A stretch of DNA of 64,000 bases from Allolobophora icterica (taxonomy: Eukaryota; Annelida; Clitellata; Crassiclitellata; Lumbricidae). This document shows positions 1 through 11,417 of this stretch, piece by piece. A model generated the notes under the pieces. That model did not search any database. It had not been told where the DNA came from and was given only the letters and a program-made list of their open reading frames with translations. The stretch spans positions 36,819,485 through 36,883,484 of the forward strand of contig OY744611.1 in NCBI GenBank assembly GCA_963556255.1, written 5' to 3'. How positions within the stretch are numbered: position 1 is the stretch's first letter; every line of letters begins with the position of its first letter. The translations under genes and the position numbers were made by a program.

Positions 1-434
<434 letters not shown>

Positions 435-436
435 CA

Positions 437-1054
437 TATAATTTTTTATGCTAAATTTTCGTTACGGCTAGGCCAGACTATAGGTAGAGATTCTGATTGA
501 GTTGGGGCTATGGGGGATGTGTACATGAGCGTCTTACTCGATCACCATGATCAGTTTTCTATCCGTTTCAAGGTATTTTAGCCGTATTAGCAAATCCCAA
601 TCTATTTAGTCCAATTGGCAAACCCCAAGGTCGACATGGTACGAGAGTATTATACGAGGCCAAATGCTAAATGTTGGCTTGTATGTCTTTGATAGTATAG
701 CACATGTCCAGTCTTCCATCTCTCTCCAATGGTGTGAGTAAATTAAGAAGTGACTATAGCCATGGAACTGAGATATATCAGAAGAGTTTGACAACTCCTT
801 GTCGTTAGAAGGCATCTATTTTGGAGGAAGTTGTGGAAAGAAGACAAAGATTTTGGCATCCGGTTATGTTATGAGTTATGACATGTCAACCGCTACTACA
901 ATTTGTTCATTGACTGTGAAAACAACAAGCCGAGAAATCGTAATATATATATATATACATATATATGAACATGTGTGTATATATGTATATGTATAAGGTA
1001 TGTATATGTATATGTATAAGGTATGTATATGTATATGTATATATATATGTATAA
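437..1054. other. Non-coding spacer with TA/TATG repeats
   Basis: I see no supportable gene. From about 942 to 1054 it becomes (TA)n mixed with GTATATGTATAAG repeats that abut the 5' break of the LINE fragment at 1055. Confidence 0.7.
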
Positions 1055-1867
1055 GGGGAAAAGATCAACAACTTACGATTTGCAGATGATATTGACTTGT
1101 TAGAGAACAGCTGTGAGACATTGCAAGAAAGTGTTTGTGGGTTGCACATTTCTGCCAAACGTGCTGGATTAACAATAAATGTGGGAAAAACAAAAACAAT
1201 GGTATTTGGTAAAGAGACAATAGAAAAGGAAATAAGAGTGCAAGAGGAGGTGATTGAAAATGTAACGGAATTTGTATATTTAGGCAGTTTGCTAACATGG
1301 AATAATGATTGCACAAGGGACATAAAGGCAAGAATAGCAAAGGCAAAGGGAGTCATGGCAGGACTAAACACCATATGGAAAACCAAACAAATTAGTTACA
1401 AGACCAAATTAAATATCTTAAAAACATGTGTGTTTAGCACAGCTCTTTATGCCTGTGAATCATGGACAATTAAAAAGACAGACCAGGATAAAATATTGGC
1501 ATTTGAAATGTACTGCTATAGAAGGATACTACACCTAAATTGGACAATGAAGGTGACAAATTTGGAGGTTCGAAGAAGACTGAAAATAAAGAAAGATTTA
1601 ATGCAAACAATAATGAAGAGAAAACTAAGTCTATTTGGGCATATATGTAGAATGGATGACAACAGAAAAATAAAAACCGTGATGATGGGAATTATGGATG
1701 GAAATGGGCGGAGAGGCAGACCCAACAGAGAGTGGACAGATGACATCGAAGACTGGTGTAAGCAAGATCTGCACAGCTTAAGAATACTAGCACAAGACCG
1801 GGGACTTTGGAAAAAACTGATAGATCATGCATTGGACACCTACGGGCCTTCGGCCCACGGATCCTGA
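1055..1867 (+). pseudogene. 5'-truncated non-LTR retrotransposon reverse transcriptase (RTE/BovB-like)
   Basis: The frame opens after a TAA at 1052-1054 and begins GEKINNLRFADDIDLL, so it starts just upstream of the FADD catalytic box of the reverse transcriptase. It then runs about 270 codons without interruption to the stop at 1867. Later landmarks typical of this class are INVGKTKTMVFG, FVYLGSLLTWNNDC, ALYACESWTIKK and LFGHICRMDDNRKIK followed by GRRGRPNREWTDDIEDW. This C-terminal layout resembles RTE/BovB-type proteins. The endonuclease and the N-terminal half of the RT are absent, which is the usual outcome of incomplete target-primed reverse transcription. The clade assignment is from memory of the family and is less certain than the RT call. 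Confidence 0.88.
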
Positions 1868-2010
1868 TGATACAGAAGTGGTCCACCATACCATCACCCA
1901 CACCTATTGAACAATAATTTAAGACCCCCCCGTTCAGTCTTTAATAAGGAATGTTCCGAGAGTATCAAAACAAAAGCCTTTCTGACAAGTAGGCCAAATG
2001 CTAAAGACCG

Positions 2011-2036
2011 GATGGTAATGATGATGATGATGTTGG

Positions 2037-2098
<62 letters not shown>

Positions 2099-2270
2099 GT
2101 CGAGGTAATGATCATGATGGAATGATGATGATGGTGATGATGATGATGATGATGATGATGATAATGATGGCGATGATGATGATAATGATGGCGATGATGA
2201 TGATGGCGATGATGATGACGACGACGATGATGATGATAATGATGATGATAACCACGACGACGACGATGGT
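2011..2270. repeat. (GAT)n microsatellite, probable LINE tail
   Basis: ATGATG repeat with occasional GGC, AAC and GAC variants. It lies about 145 bp after the LINE stop codon. RTE-class elements commonly end in a short simple repeat, so I infer that this tract grew from the LINE 3' tail. Confidence 0.85.
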
Positions 2271-2639
2271 GACGATTTTGCTTCTGTTTAAGGACCTACT
2301 TCGGTTGGAGTTGGATGGATCGGAAGTGCGAGAAACGTTTCAGTTGGGACAACTCGTCATGCAGCTAAACAAGGAAAGAGGTTCGAGGGCATTTATCCAG
2401 CGCCTTTTATTCATTTCAGTGTGGCTTGTATGTTAGACAGCTGAGGTCGTTAGGTGGCGCAAGAGAGAAGGGATCGCAAAACATCTTTCCGTCTGGTGGG
2501 AATTTAAACCACGACCTCTGGGTTGATAGTCCAGTAGGCTAATCAATAGACTAACGAGCATCGCTGCATCTAATGTAATGTAATGCAATACAGTATAATG
2601 CTAGGTAATGTAATACTATGTCATTACATTGATTATATT

Positions 2640-2802
2640 CAGGGACGTCTATCCCCCTAAGTCATTGGAGCAACGTTCCTTTTCCCCTCTTCTTCCCCCT
2701 CCCCGTTCCTTCCGCCTAAAATGGTGACACACACACTAACAGATCCCCCTATTTCTTGGATGGAGCATTTGCTCCAAGGTTTCTATGGTGTAGACGCCCC
2801 TG
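2640..2802. mobile_element. hAT-like MITE, family 1, copy 1
   Basis: 163-bp element with terminal inverted repeats CAGGGACGTCTA and TAGACGCCCCTG. Flanking 8-mers are ATTATATT (2632-2639) and ATTACATT (2803-2810), a 7/8 target duplication. The interior is C-rich with the motif GGAGCATTTGCTCC near the 3' end. It has no coding capacity. The second copy is at 9493-9652. An 8-bp duplication with CAGGG ends is typical of the hAT superfamily. Confidence 0.88.
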
Positions 2803-2805
2803 ATT

Positions 2806-3345
2806 ACATTTCATTACATTGATTTACATGTTATTTAATAAGCTTACAATGTAATTTGATGCTAATTCATGTTAATCAATGTCAGGGAGTGTAAATCAAT
2901 GTAAATCAATGTAAAGCAGTGTAAATCAATATAATGAAATGCAAGTCAATGTAATGAATGTTAATCAGTGTAATTAAATGTAAGTCAATGTTATTAAATG
3001 TAAGTAAATGTTATTAAATGTAAATAAATGTTATTAAATGTAAATTAATGTAAATAGATGTTAATCAATGTAATTAAATGTAACTCAATGTAACTCAATG
3101 TAAATAAATGTAATGCAATGTGATGCAATATAAATCAATGTAATGATATGTAAATCAGAGTGATGCAATGTAAATCAATGCAATACTTGTAAATCGATGT
3201 AATGCAAAGCAAATCAATGTAATGCAACGTAAATCAATGTAATGCAATGTAAATCAATGTAATGCAATGTCAAACGTGAGACAAGTTGATTTACGGGCGA
3301 TTGGCTTTGATCAGATGTTATTAAATGTAAATTAATGTAAATGCA
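2806..3345. repeat. AT-rich TGTAA(A)TCAA minisatellite
   Basis: Irregular tandem repeat of about 10-12 bp, variants of TGTAAATCAA and TGTAATGCAA, continuing the shorter TGTAATGCAA tract at 2570-2632 into which the MITE inserted. No coding signal. Confidence 0.85.
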
Positions 3346-3432
3346 TGTGTAGAGGTGGAAAGCGATGAGACCATGACATCTAACATTAACCGTCCCTCGA
3401 CAACTCCACTCAAGTTTAACCGCCTCGAATTG

Positions 3433-3670
<238 letters not shown>

Positions 3671-3815
3671 AGATGACATTGGGTTGGTGGTGGGGTAACT
3701 GGGTTAGATATGTTTACCCTCTTCGATTGGTTTTAGAGTGTCTCATCTTTTGCCCTCTTCTTTGACCGTAGAATGGACCGTGACGTTCGTAACCGCGAGA
3801 ACACGTGACAGTCGT

Positions 3816-5216
3816 ATGACGTCACGGGTGGCGTTGTACCGAGCCAGGCGTCGAACTGACGACTCTCTGTCGTCTCTCAACACTTGGCCAGTCCACTACG
3901 ACAGCCAAGCGTCACCGACCTCTGACCCCCGCTCAGGTCACGTGCTGCGGTCGCGACCTTTCTTCGTAGCCGTTCTGCGCAGCCATCGCGAATCCGTCGA
4001 CTCTGGCGCCACCTACTTCCGCGACGAACTCCAGTTCTACGGTGACGTCATCGACGAGCTGATTGGTTGGCTGAACCGAGGCTGCGGAATCAGAGCCGGC
4101 CTGTTGCCATGGCTACACTCGTACGGATATCTGATGGGAGTGGTGGGCTACATGGGCGCCGAGCAGGGCCTCTGTTCGTCGGTGGCCCTCGTCTGTTTCA
4201 GTCACCGAGAGTCCTTCGTCTACATCCAGCTGTCGTTCAGCGCAGAGGCTCTCTTCCGCCTCTTCCGACAGTCGTATCCCAATCGAGGAGGCAGGAAACA
4301 GGACCCGCAGGACCTGGAGGACCGACGGGACCACGAGGACCACGAAGGCCAAGAGGACTGGGAGTGGCGAAGGCGGGCGCACTCGTCCTTCTTTCCTTTG
4401 CTGAGCGTCTGCCGTCAGCAGACAATGAACGATGTTTCATCGTTTGCTTCACTGGCAGATCCTCTTCCTTCCTCCGTCTGTGGCAGACCAGGAGCAGCTG
4501 GAGGAGCAGGAGGAGGAGCAGGGACAGGAGGAGGACGAGCAACAAGAGCAGGAAAAGAAAAAGTAGCAGCCGGTGGAGTAGAAGGAAGAAAAAGAGGACG
4601 AGGAGATAGAGCATCTGGAGGAGTAGGTGGAGGAGGAGGAAGAATGAAGAACGAGACATGGTCGACGGACGAGGAGGATGAAGAGGAGAAGGAGTCACTG
4701 ACTGCGTTGGAAGAGCTGCGGATATGCGGACAAGTGAACCTGGTCCTGGAGAAGGAGTGGAACTCGGCCAGGCATCGATGGCGCTTCAGTTTCGGTCTCC
4801 TGATCGCCTGCTGCTCATACATAGCCACAACAATCGTCGCTCTAACATTGACCAGATGGATGCCGAGAGACACAAGGACGACGAGAAGGAAGAAGAGGAG
4901 GAGGAACAGGAATAGGAGAAAGAGGAGGGGGAATTCCAACGGACACATGGTCGACAGTTGCACCGCAGCTCCTCAAGTCGTCGACATTGTATCATCGCCA
5001 GCTGCAGCAACTGCGACGACAGAGGAGGATGCTATTGGAGACGAATCCAAGCACCTCGCTAATACACAGCAAACGACGCTGGAGAATCAACCCCGACCCA
5101 CTCACCCACTCACCCACCTACTCACCGAGTCACCCTCCCACAGATACTGTGACCCAACGAACCATCTGCTCACCGACCTACAAACTCACCAACCCACCAA
5201 CCCATCCATCCACTGA
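3816..5216 (+). CDS. Uncharacterised GC-rich open frame (doubtful gene)
   Basis: 466 codons from the first in-frame ATG at 3816 to TGA at 5214-5216. I do not recognise a family. Residues 1-150 look the most protein-like (for example YFRDELQFYGDVIDELIGWL). A Gly/Ala-rich stretch, an acidic TDEEDEEEKES patch and one hydrophobic segment (about residues 322-345) followed by a strongly basic run come next, and the C-terminus is low-complexity Pro/Thr. The pentapeptide SHRES occurs twice with different synonymous codons, weak support for coding. Against it, a second plus frame (4067-4609) and minus frames are also open through the repetitive part. It could be one exon of a larger gene, a decayed gene or chance in GC-rich DNA. 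Confidence 0.25.
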   Translation: MTSRVALYRARRRTDDSLSSLNTWPVHYDSQASPTSDPRSGHVLRSRPFFVAVLRSHRESVDSGATYFRDELQFYGDVIDELIGWLNRGCGIRAGLLPWLHSYGYLMGVVGYMGAEQGLCSSVALVCFSHRESFVYIQLSFSAEALFRLFRQSYPNRGGRKQDPQDLEDRRDHEDHEGQEDWEWRRRAHSSFFPLLSVCRQQTMNDVSSFASLADPLPSSVCGRPGAAGGAGGGAGTGGGRATRAGKEKVAAGGVEGRKRGRGDRASGGVGGGGGRMKNETWSTDEEDEEEKESLTALEELRICGQVNLVLEKEWNSARHRWRFSFGLLIACCSYIATTIVALTLTRWMPRDTRTTRRKKRRRNRNRRKRRGNSNGHMVDSCTAAPQVVDIVSSPAAATATTEEDAIGDESKHLANTQQTTLENQPRPTHPLTHLLTESPSHRYCDPTNHLLTDLQTHQPTNPSIH

Positions 5217-5345
5217 TCCACCGCCCCATCGACTCGCCGCCCCATCGACCCACCGCTCCATCGACCCACCAATCCATCGACCCACCAACCCATTGACCCA
5301 CCAACTCATCGACCTATCAACTCATCGACCCACCAACACCAACGA
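5095..5345. repeat. CCCA-rich short tandem repeat
   Basis: Imperfect repeat of CACTCACCCA, then CCATCGACCCACCAA-type units, overlapping the 3' end of the doubtful frame and extending beyond its stop. It explains the Thr/Pro/His-rich translation there. Confidence 0.8.
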
Positions 5346-5954
5346 CCCAGCTAACCTTTGACCCAGGGAGTTACCAATGCCAAATGCATAATTTGTGAGA
5401 TCTTATTCGAAATCTCTCTAGGGAATTTGGTGTAAATCCAGAGAAATTTTGACGGAACAACAAGTACTGCAAACAACTAAGGCGTACCTTTTAAATCGTC
5501 TTTTTAGTCAACAAACGTAACATACGTCACCTTTTATGTAACAAACGTAACTTACGTTATCTTTTGTTCATCGACTGAAGGAGATGGCTACGCAGCAAAT
5601 GAGGCATGCTAATTCATCGAGGGAGTGACGAAGGTACGGAAGGAGGGAAGGATTGAAAGAGGGAGGTAGGGAGAAAGCGGACAGGAACGAAGGAGGAGCG
5701 GGAGATTCGAGTGGTTGGCTTGGCTTTTTGCAGTCAGAGACTATGATAAATATATGTACGACAGTTTGCGTTCATAGTCTAACGACTCACGCAGGAATGT
5801 CTCGATGCACCACGGTTCATATAATGCGTTGACAGCCAGACAGTATATTCCGTCAATGTATTTAGCCGATGAGATGTTCACATCGTTCGACGGATAAACG
5901 GATATATGTCCACGGATTGATCAAAGTGTGTCCATGATCCCTGGATCCTTGGAT
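5346..5954. other. Spacer without recognised gene
   Basis: Contains a short duplicated motif AACAAACGTAAC(A/T)TACGT near 5510-5560 and a GGAAGGA-rich patch near 5635-5700. I see no exon that can be supported here. Confidence 0.6.
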
Positions 5955-6461
5955 CTAAGGCAGTTCGTCAGTCGATTCGTCCAGTTCCATGATGGCTGCT
6001 TGCAGAGCGGCCGATCCGGTTGGCAGAGGGCAGTTACGGATGAGTGCAGCGTCAGCCGACCGTATCAGGTCGTCTATGACGTCGGATGCGGTCGGTTTGG
6101 ATAGCATCTTCTTTGATTCTGCTGCCGCCGTAGCCTGGCGACCGCTCTCCATCACCGACAGAAAAGCTCCCGGATGAACGGCCACGCTGTGACGGCGAGC
6201 CCTGACTGCGGAAGCTGAGGATGGAGGGGCGATGGAGGAAGGGGTCCTTGCAGCGACATCTCGCGTCTTTTCTGTTGTGCCTCGTTCGATCGCCTTTGAC
6301 GAGACGGCTTTGTTCGTTGGCGACTTCCTGTCCACGGTTTCCGACGCAGGAACCTTGACTTCGCCGTTGGGTGACGTTCGATTTGGTAATGACGTCGCTG
6401 ATTGCGTCATAAATGACGTCGACATGACTGCCACGCTGTGACGTCGCATTTTGGCCGCCAT
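5955..6461 (-). CDS. Uncharacterised 168-residue protein with two RRHSVAV motifs
   Basis: Minus-strand frame with ATG at 6459-6461 in good context (GCG before, GCG after) and stop at 5955. The frame is open upstream of the ATG to about 6539 (LHCLLKVVFRIYC and onward), so it may be a terminal exon rather than a whole gene. It is Ser/Thr/Ala-rich and mostly polar. RRHSVAV appears at residues 6-12 and 89-95; the two copies differ at three synonymous codon positions and at no amino acid, which argues for selection on protein. RRxS is the consensus for basophilic kinases such as PKA, so a phosphorylated repeat is plausible but inferred. No catalytic domain, signal peptide or membrane segment is seen. 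Family unknown. Confidence 0.45.
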   Translation of the reverse strand: MAAKMRRHSVAVMSTSFMTQSATSLPNRTSPNGEVKVPASETVDRKSPTNKAVSSKAIERGTTEKTRDVAARTPSSIAPPSSASAVRARRHSVAVHPGAFLSVMESGRQATAAAESKKMLSKPTASDVIDDLIRSADAALIRNCPLPTGSAALQAAIMELDESTDELP

Positions 6462-6539
6462 CGCTTCGGTTTGCCCGTCGCTTTCTGTAGCGACTCGAGA
6501 ACAATAGATCCTGAAGACGACTTTGAGGAGACAATGCAG

Positions 6540-8553
6540 TCGAACTGCGCTTCAAATTCAAAACGTCTTCTTCTTAGTTGAGTAAAAGATACAAAGGCGC
6601 CTATGACTTATCTGTCGGACTCCGTTGGTCGACTAAAAGAAAGAAAGACGGGAACGCTGTAGGCCTAAGTCCACTGGATCGGTCGGAACAATAACAGCGA
6701 ATGACTCCTCTCGCTCATACGTCCGTCCGTCCGTCCGTCTCCTATAAGTGAGACGCAAAGATACGATACGATGGTCTCCCAGGCCCTCCCGTCCGCCCCC
6801 CCCCCCCATTGCCACTCGTTGAAACCTATTTCTACTTCGTCGCCCCTTTGCTTCGATCGAGATGTCGCAGCGATCTGAACAGGTCCACTTCATCAGCACT
6901 CACGCTCTCGACCCTTCGCCTGCAACTGAACAATTCGGCCGATAGACCCACAGACCCACAGACAGCCAGACAGACAGACAGACACACAGACAGACAGACG
7001 GACGGACAAAGAGGAGCACAGAGACGGAGGCATGCATGATTAAACTCTTCCGGCCTCAACTTATCGCGAGTTTTCGAGTCGATTCAAGTGTCGTATGGAA
7101 TCTATCGAGTCCTAAATGGCCGTCATATCTGCTCCAACTTAATCTTCTTCTTAATCTTCGTCTTAATCTTCGTCTTTAATCTTCGTCTTTAATCGTAGAG
7201 TTGACCGATCCGAATGACAAGCTAATACTCCGTAATTACCTGTCGCACGCGAGTGCTCGAGTGCTCACCTGCGCTTACACTTTGTTCCTCTTCCAAATCA
7301 GTGTCTCTCCGATAACACTCCGTTTTACGAGTCCCTGTTCCTTTCCCCTCTCTGTTGTTATGCGCCTATATCCAGTCGGGTATTCGAACAGTTTTAACGA
7401 AATCGCAAACTCCAAATTTCGAAAGCGCCACGTGAAAGCTAAACGCAGACACTAAGCTTATTCGCAAGCGCTGTATCGTATGGCACTGAAAGCCGTTGCA
7501 GACCATGGGAACAATTTTCTAGAGGTTTGTTTACCGGTAATCCCCTACAGTGTCAATCGTCAATCGTTGATATCTAAATATAGGACCCGGAAGTAAGTAA
7601 GTATGAATGTTCGTTGACATGTTTCTGTGATGATGTTCTTGCGCCAGTGTTGGTTCATCAGTCTTCGCTTTTCGCGGCTTGCCTCAGATTTACCGGCTTT
7701 CAGGTTTCAAGCTAAGGATGTCTGTTCATGGAAGCGTCTCTGTCTGTCTGTTTGCCTATCTCCCTGTCTTTCTTTCTGTCTGCCTCTGTCTCTTAATCAT
7801 ATCTACATCTCTAATACAAATGAGTTTTAACTGGGTTCGTGTTATCAGTTGAATTTTTTATGAAACGAAGTTGCTAAACGAGCCACAATCGAATCGATAA
7901 TCGCCATAATTAATTAATTAACGAGATTACTTCCATCAGTTGAGTTTTGTCCTTTTGAATCGTTGACCTGGCGTTCTATGTCTATAGCCTGTCTGTCTGT
8001 CTGTCTGTGTCCGTGTTCTTCTCTCTGGCTGCACAGAAACGTATCTAAAGGAACTTAGGCCCACACTATTAGGCCTAAATCGAACCATTTACTTAGCGCC
8101 CCAAATGCGCGATATCATCAGCAGAAATGTCTAAACACGGAGAGAGACAGCCAGAAAGACAGACAGACAGGCAGACACACACAGAGACGGAGATAAAACC
8201 ATAGGAATTAGGGAGGACAGAGGAAGATATAAAGAGCCTCATGGTCATATTTCTGCATGGCTAAAACGGAAAAACTTTGGCCAGACCAATGAAGTTTTTC
8301 GTTGTTAATTTGCGCTACGGTGACAGAGCAAATACTAAACACAAAGGCTAAGGATTTGAGTTGGGTTAACGTGGCTGGCATTGTATTGGTTCTGTTTGCT
8401 TAGAGCAGACTCTGACATCGGTTGGTCTGTGGCGATTGCGACGGTTTGGCCTGTCTGGGTTCTGCGCAGCCTTTTCAGGGAATTCAGATCAACAAAACAC
8501 TTCCTTTGTGGACCATTAGCGTTCCTTAGGTCTAAACAAACAGCCTGTTAGAG

Positions 8554-8555
<2 letters not shown>
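6540..8555. other. Gene-poor flank, CpG-rich until about 7480
   Basis: Short (GTCC)n and (GACA)n tracts near 6718-6738 and 6970-7005, a GTCTTTAATCTTC triplet repeat near 7140-7195, and AT-richer DNA after 7480. Open frames here are short and lack domain signals, so I annotate none. Confidence 0.6.
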
Positions 8556-8645
<90 letters not shown>

Positions 8646-8700
8646 GACAGACAGAGACAGAGACAGAGACAGACAGACAGACAGACAGAGACAGACAGAC

Positions 8701-8734
<34 letters not shown>

Positions 8735-8825
8735 CGACACAGAGAGCGACAGAAAGACAGAGACAGACAGACAGACAGAGTTAGACAGATAGATAGAGAC
8801 AGAGAGACAACAGACAGAGACAGAG
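8556..8825. repeat. (GA)n/(GACA)n compound microsatellite
   Basis: GA dinucleotides to about 8600, then GACA tetranucleotides with GAGACA interruptions to about 8825. It has the same architecture as 3437-3670, suggesting that (GA)n to (GACA)n transitions are a recurrent feature of this genome. Confidence 0.96.
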
Positions 8826-9492
8826 TCTTTAGTCACATAGCTTTTGGCGTAGCCACCTCACCAACCTCAGCTTTCAATACCAGCGCCAAGTAAACATTTA
8901 CGCCGCGTCTTTTTTAAGCCTCTCTGTGCCAGCCGCCACTGGGTCATCATCAGCCGAGCCTTCAGAGGTCAGCTGCAGGATCCACAACAATGGCCTCGTT
9001 AAACACCTAATCAAATCCAATCTTGTCCCATCTGGAAACCTTTTGTTAGAGCCGTAATCATAAAGAGCAAGCTGCAATCAGGCAATGGCGCTTCTTATAA
9101 GTCATCTGCATTTGGAATTCATCATCTCCTAAGATAGGCCCCCGTCATCATCACGATGCGACTATCGGCCGCCAATGTCACAGGATGAAGCGGATTCACA
9201 CTGTTTTTGAGACGGTCCCTTAACAGTCTTGGCTAGAATGTCCTTAGACCTGGATGGACGAATCTGAAAGGACACTCTCAGTTTTGAACTTTGTCGACCA
9301 AGGCCAAGTTAGAGCTGTTAAATCGGACCAATGTTGATTTTCATAATTAAGTGGACTACTTCAATGTTTCAAACGGTTTCCAGTCTAGTCGTGTTTTTCG
9401 TGCAAGAAGTACAGTTCTTAATTCAAGCATTTTAATGAGCGCTTTGGCAAGCACTGTTAAGGACTGAGATTGAAACATGGTCATCCTGCTGA

Positions 9493-9652
9493 CAGGGGCG
9501 TCTATCCTAAGTCATTGGAGCAACGTCCCTTTCCCCCCTCTTCTTCCCCCTCCCCGTTCCTTCCCCCCCCCAAAAAATGGTGGCACACACACTGACAGAT
9601 CCCCCCCTATTTCTGGGATGGAGCATTTGCTCCAATGGTGTAGACGCCCCTG
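9493..9652. mobile_element. hAT-like MITE, family 1, copy 2
   Basis: 160-bp element with 12-bp perfect terminal inverted repeats CAGGGGCGTCTA and TAGACGCCCCTG, flanked by a perfect 8-bp target duplication CCTGCTGA (9485-9492 and 9653-9660). Same family and orientation as 2640-2802. Non-autonomous; no coding frame. The exact duplication and clean ends suggest a fairly recent insertion. Confidence 0.95.
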
Positions 9653-10162
9653 CCTGCTGATGCTAAACAAAACACTTAACAACACATCCTAGAACTGTCT
9701 CTAAGCCTAACACATTCTGTACAACATCTTTACACCACAACAGAAAAAAAGATGTTCAACTGGCAATGAATTTTGCCAATCATTACATCTCACTATATAA
9801 TGATAATCGTCACTGACCTAATTACCCTTAAAAGGTAAAACCAAGGCAGTTAGAACTTAATACCAGGCTCAATCAGAGGTATATCTAACACAAATCCTCA
9901 TCAAAACAAACCTTATAAATCTTTACAGAATCGTCAGTGAGCTTCAAAACAAAGCCGCATGACAGAAATTCACAGTTTGGAAGAACCTACAGAGTTTTTG
10001 CATTGCATTGGTGTTGACCACGTTACATGGCTTCAAGAAAATAGGTAACAAACAATTCAGCAAATATTGAACACTTAACACAGAGTATAAATCTGTGACA
10101 TGGTAGCCATTGAAAAAGACTGAAGGGAAGAAACCCCTGGCAGGCCCATTGGGTCCCTGTGG

Positions 10163-10276
10163 GGTGGCATAATCTCCACGCTTCGATGAATTTATACCCT
10201 GGCATTGTCTCCATGGTTGGATGCCTTTATATGCTGGCATCATCTCCACGGTCGGATGCCTTTATACGCTGGAGAT
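10163..10276. repeat. 38-bp minisatellite, about 3 copies
   Basis: Three imperfect copies of a unit containing ATCTCCACGGTCGGATGCC followed by TTTATACGCTGGC. Short local tandem duplication in non-coding flank. Confidence 0.7.
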
Positions 10277-10534
10277 GCATAGTGTCAGTTTTTGGAACAG
10301 CCTCAGAGGACAGCCAGAGTGTTCAAACTGTCAGCCACCTCAAGATATACATAGACAATTGTAACAGACATACCTTATAGTTAACCCAAGAATAATTCTA
10401 CACCACCCAAAGACAGCCTACAGCTCAGTCACAGGTGCTTAGTCAAAACGAAATCAAGAGGCAGGTAAGATCAGGTTCGATTCAAGTTCAATGAGGCCAT
10501 CCTGACCCGTTTGACTTTGCAATGCACTTTGTAA

Positions 10535-10624
10535 GCAAGTAAGTATATTCTTTATTATACCAGTTGCACACCCGCACTCTGGTGTGAGTGTGCAACTGGT
10601 ATAATAAAAAATATACTTACTTAC
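10535..10624. repeat. Fold-back inverted repeat, 37-bp arms
   Basis: Left arm 10535-10571 and right arm 10588-10624 are complementary at 35 of 37 positions, with a 16-bp loop. The arm core is ATTATACCAGTTGCACAC. The structure resembles a miniature fold-back transposon, but I could not identify a convincing target duplication. Confidence 0.85.
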
Positions 10625-11260
10625 GGTTAATGAAGCCATAATAATCATTATGATACTTTTACTGCATTTCATAAAATTTCCATCATATCAAGTGTGGCAA
10701 AAACACACAGCAGGCATGGCAACTGTTTGGCTAATATCAGCAGAAGAACATGATACACACACAGTCAGCGGTCAGCACAGAATGACGCTGCTAATGCGTA
10801 AAACTGCCAAAAGCTCATTTTATAAGAAACCATGCTGACCATTGGTCACTTTGAATTACTGGCCAGTGAACCACACTTAGTATAAATGGACTAGTTGAAC
10901 ACATCTAATAACACATAGTCCATTGTAGTTACAAACTCACATCTCTTCATCTGATCTTCTACCCTAACTATACAGTACGCTGAGGTTTACAGACTAAATC
11001 TTAGTCTTAACCTCCTCCCCCAATAACATAGCAGCATTTCAAGGGCAAAAGATTAAAAAAAACTAAGATAAGAGAAGCAATGGCAGTAAAACAGACAATT
11101 GTGCTTACTTCCAATTCAATGTCTATACATATACTAATGCCACGTGTCAATGTTATCATTCAGTACACTTCAAAGTAAAAATCATACCATTCTCACAACA
11201 GGTATTTCCTCACAGTTCCTGCTTAGCCTGACCTAGCAGCTTAACTTATGATGGATACAA

Positions 11261-11417
11261 GATATGGCAAGGTAAGTGAAGGTAATAGTAAAGTAGGATA
11301 TGGCAAGTTAAGTAAATGTAAAGGTCAAGTAGGATATGGCAAGGTAAGTGAATGTAAAGGTAATGTAACATATGGCAAGGTAAGTGGATGTAAAGGTTAA
11401 ATAAGATATGGTAAGTT
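11261..11417. repeat. 36-bp minisatellite, about 4.5 copies
   Basis: Units begin GGATATGGCAAGGTAAGT and end in TAAAGGT-like sequence. Each copy carries the string AAGGTAAGT, a donor-like motif on the plus strand (antisense to the sulfatase gene), probably coincidental. Confidence 0.8.

Noticed and set aside
3940..4080. Potassium-channel T1 tetramerisation domain
   Set aside because: RPFFVAVL and YFRDELQFYG faintly resemble T1, but the central motif is missing and no pore or S4 segment follows.
4237..4698. Collagen-like protein on the minus strand
   Set aside because: Only about six Gly-X-Y triplets, generated by a GGACC-rich 9-bp period that also gives Gly-X-Y in a plus frame.
9944..10249. 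101-residue minus-strand protein
   Set aside because: Overlaps the 38-bp tandem repeat and has no recognisable domain; likely chance.
11261..11417. Repeated splice donors (AAGGTAAGT)
   Set aside because: They lie on the plus strand, outside the coding span and antisense to SULF; no plus-strand exon precedes them.
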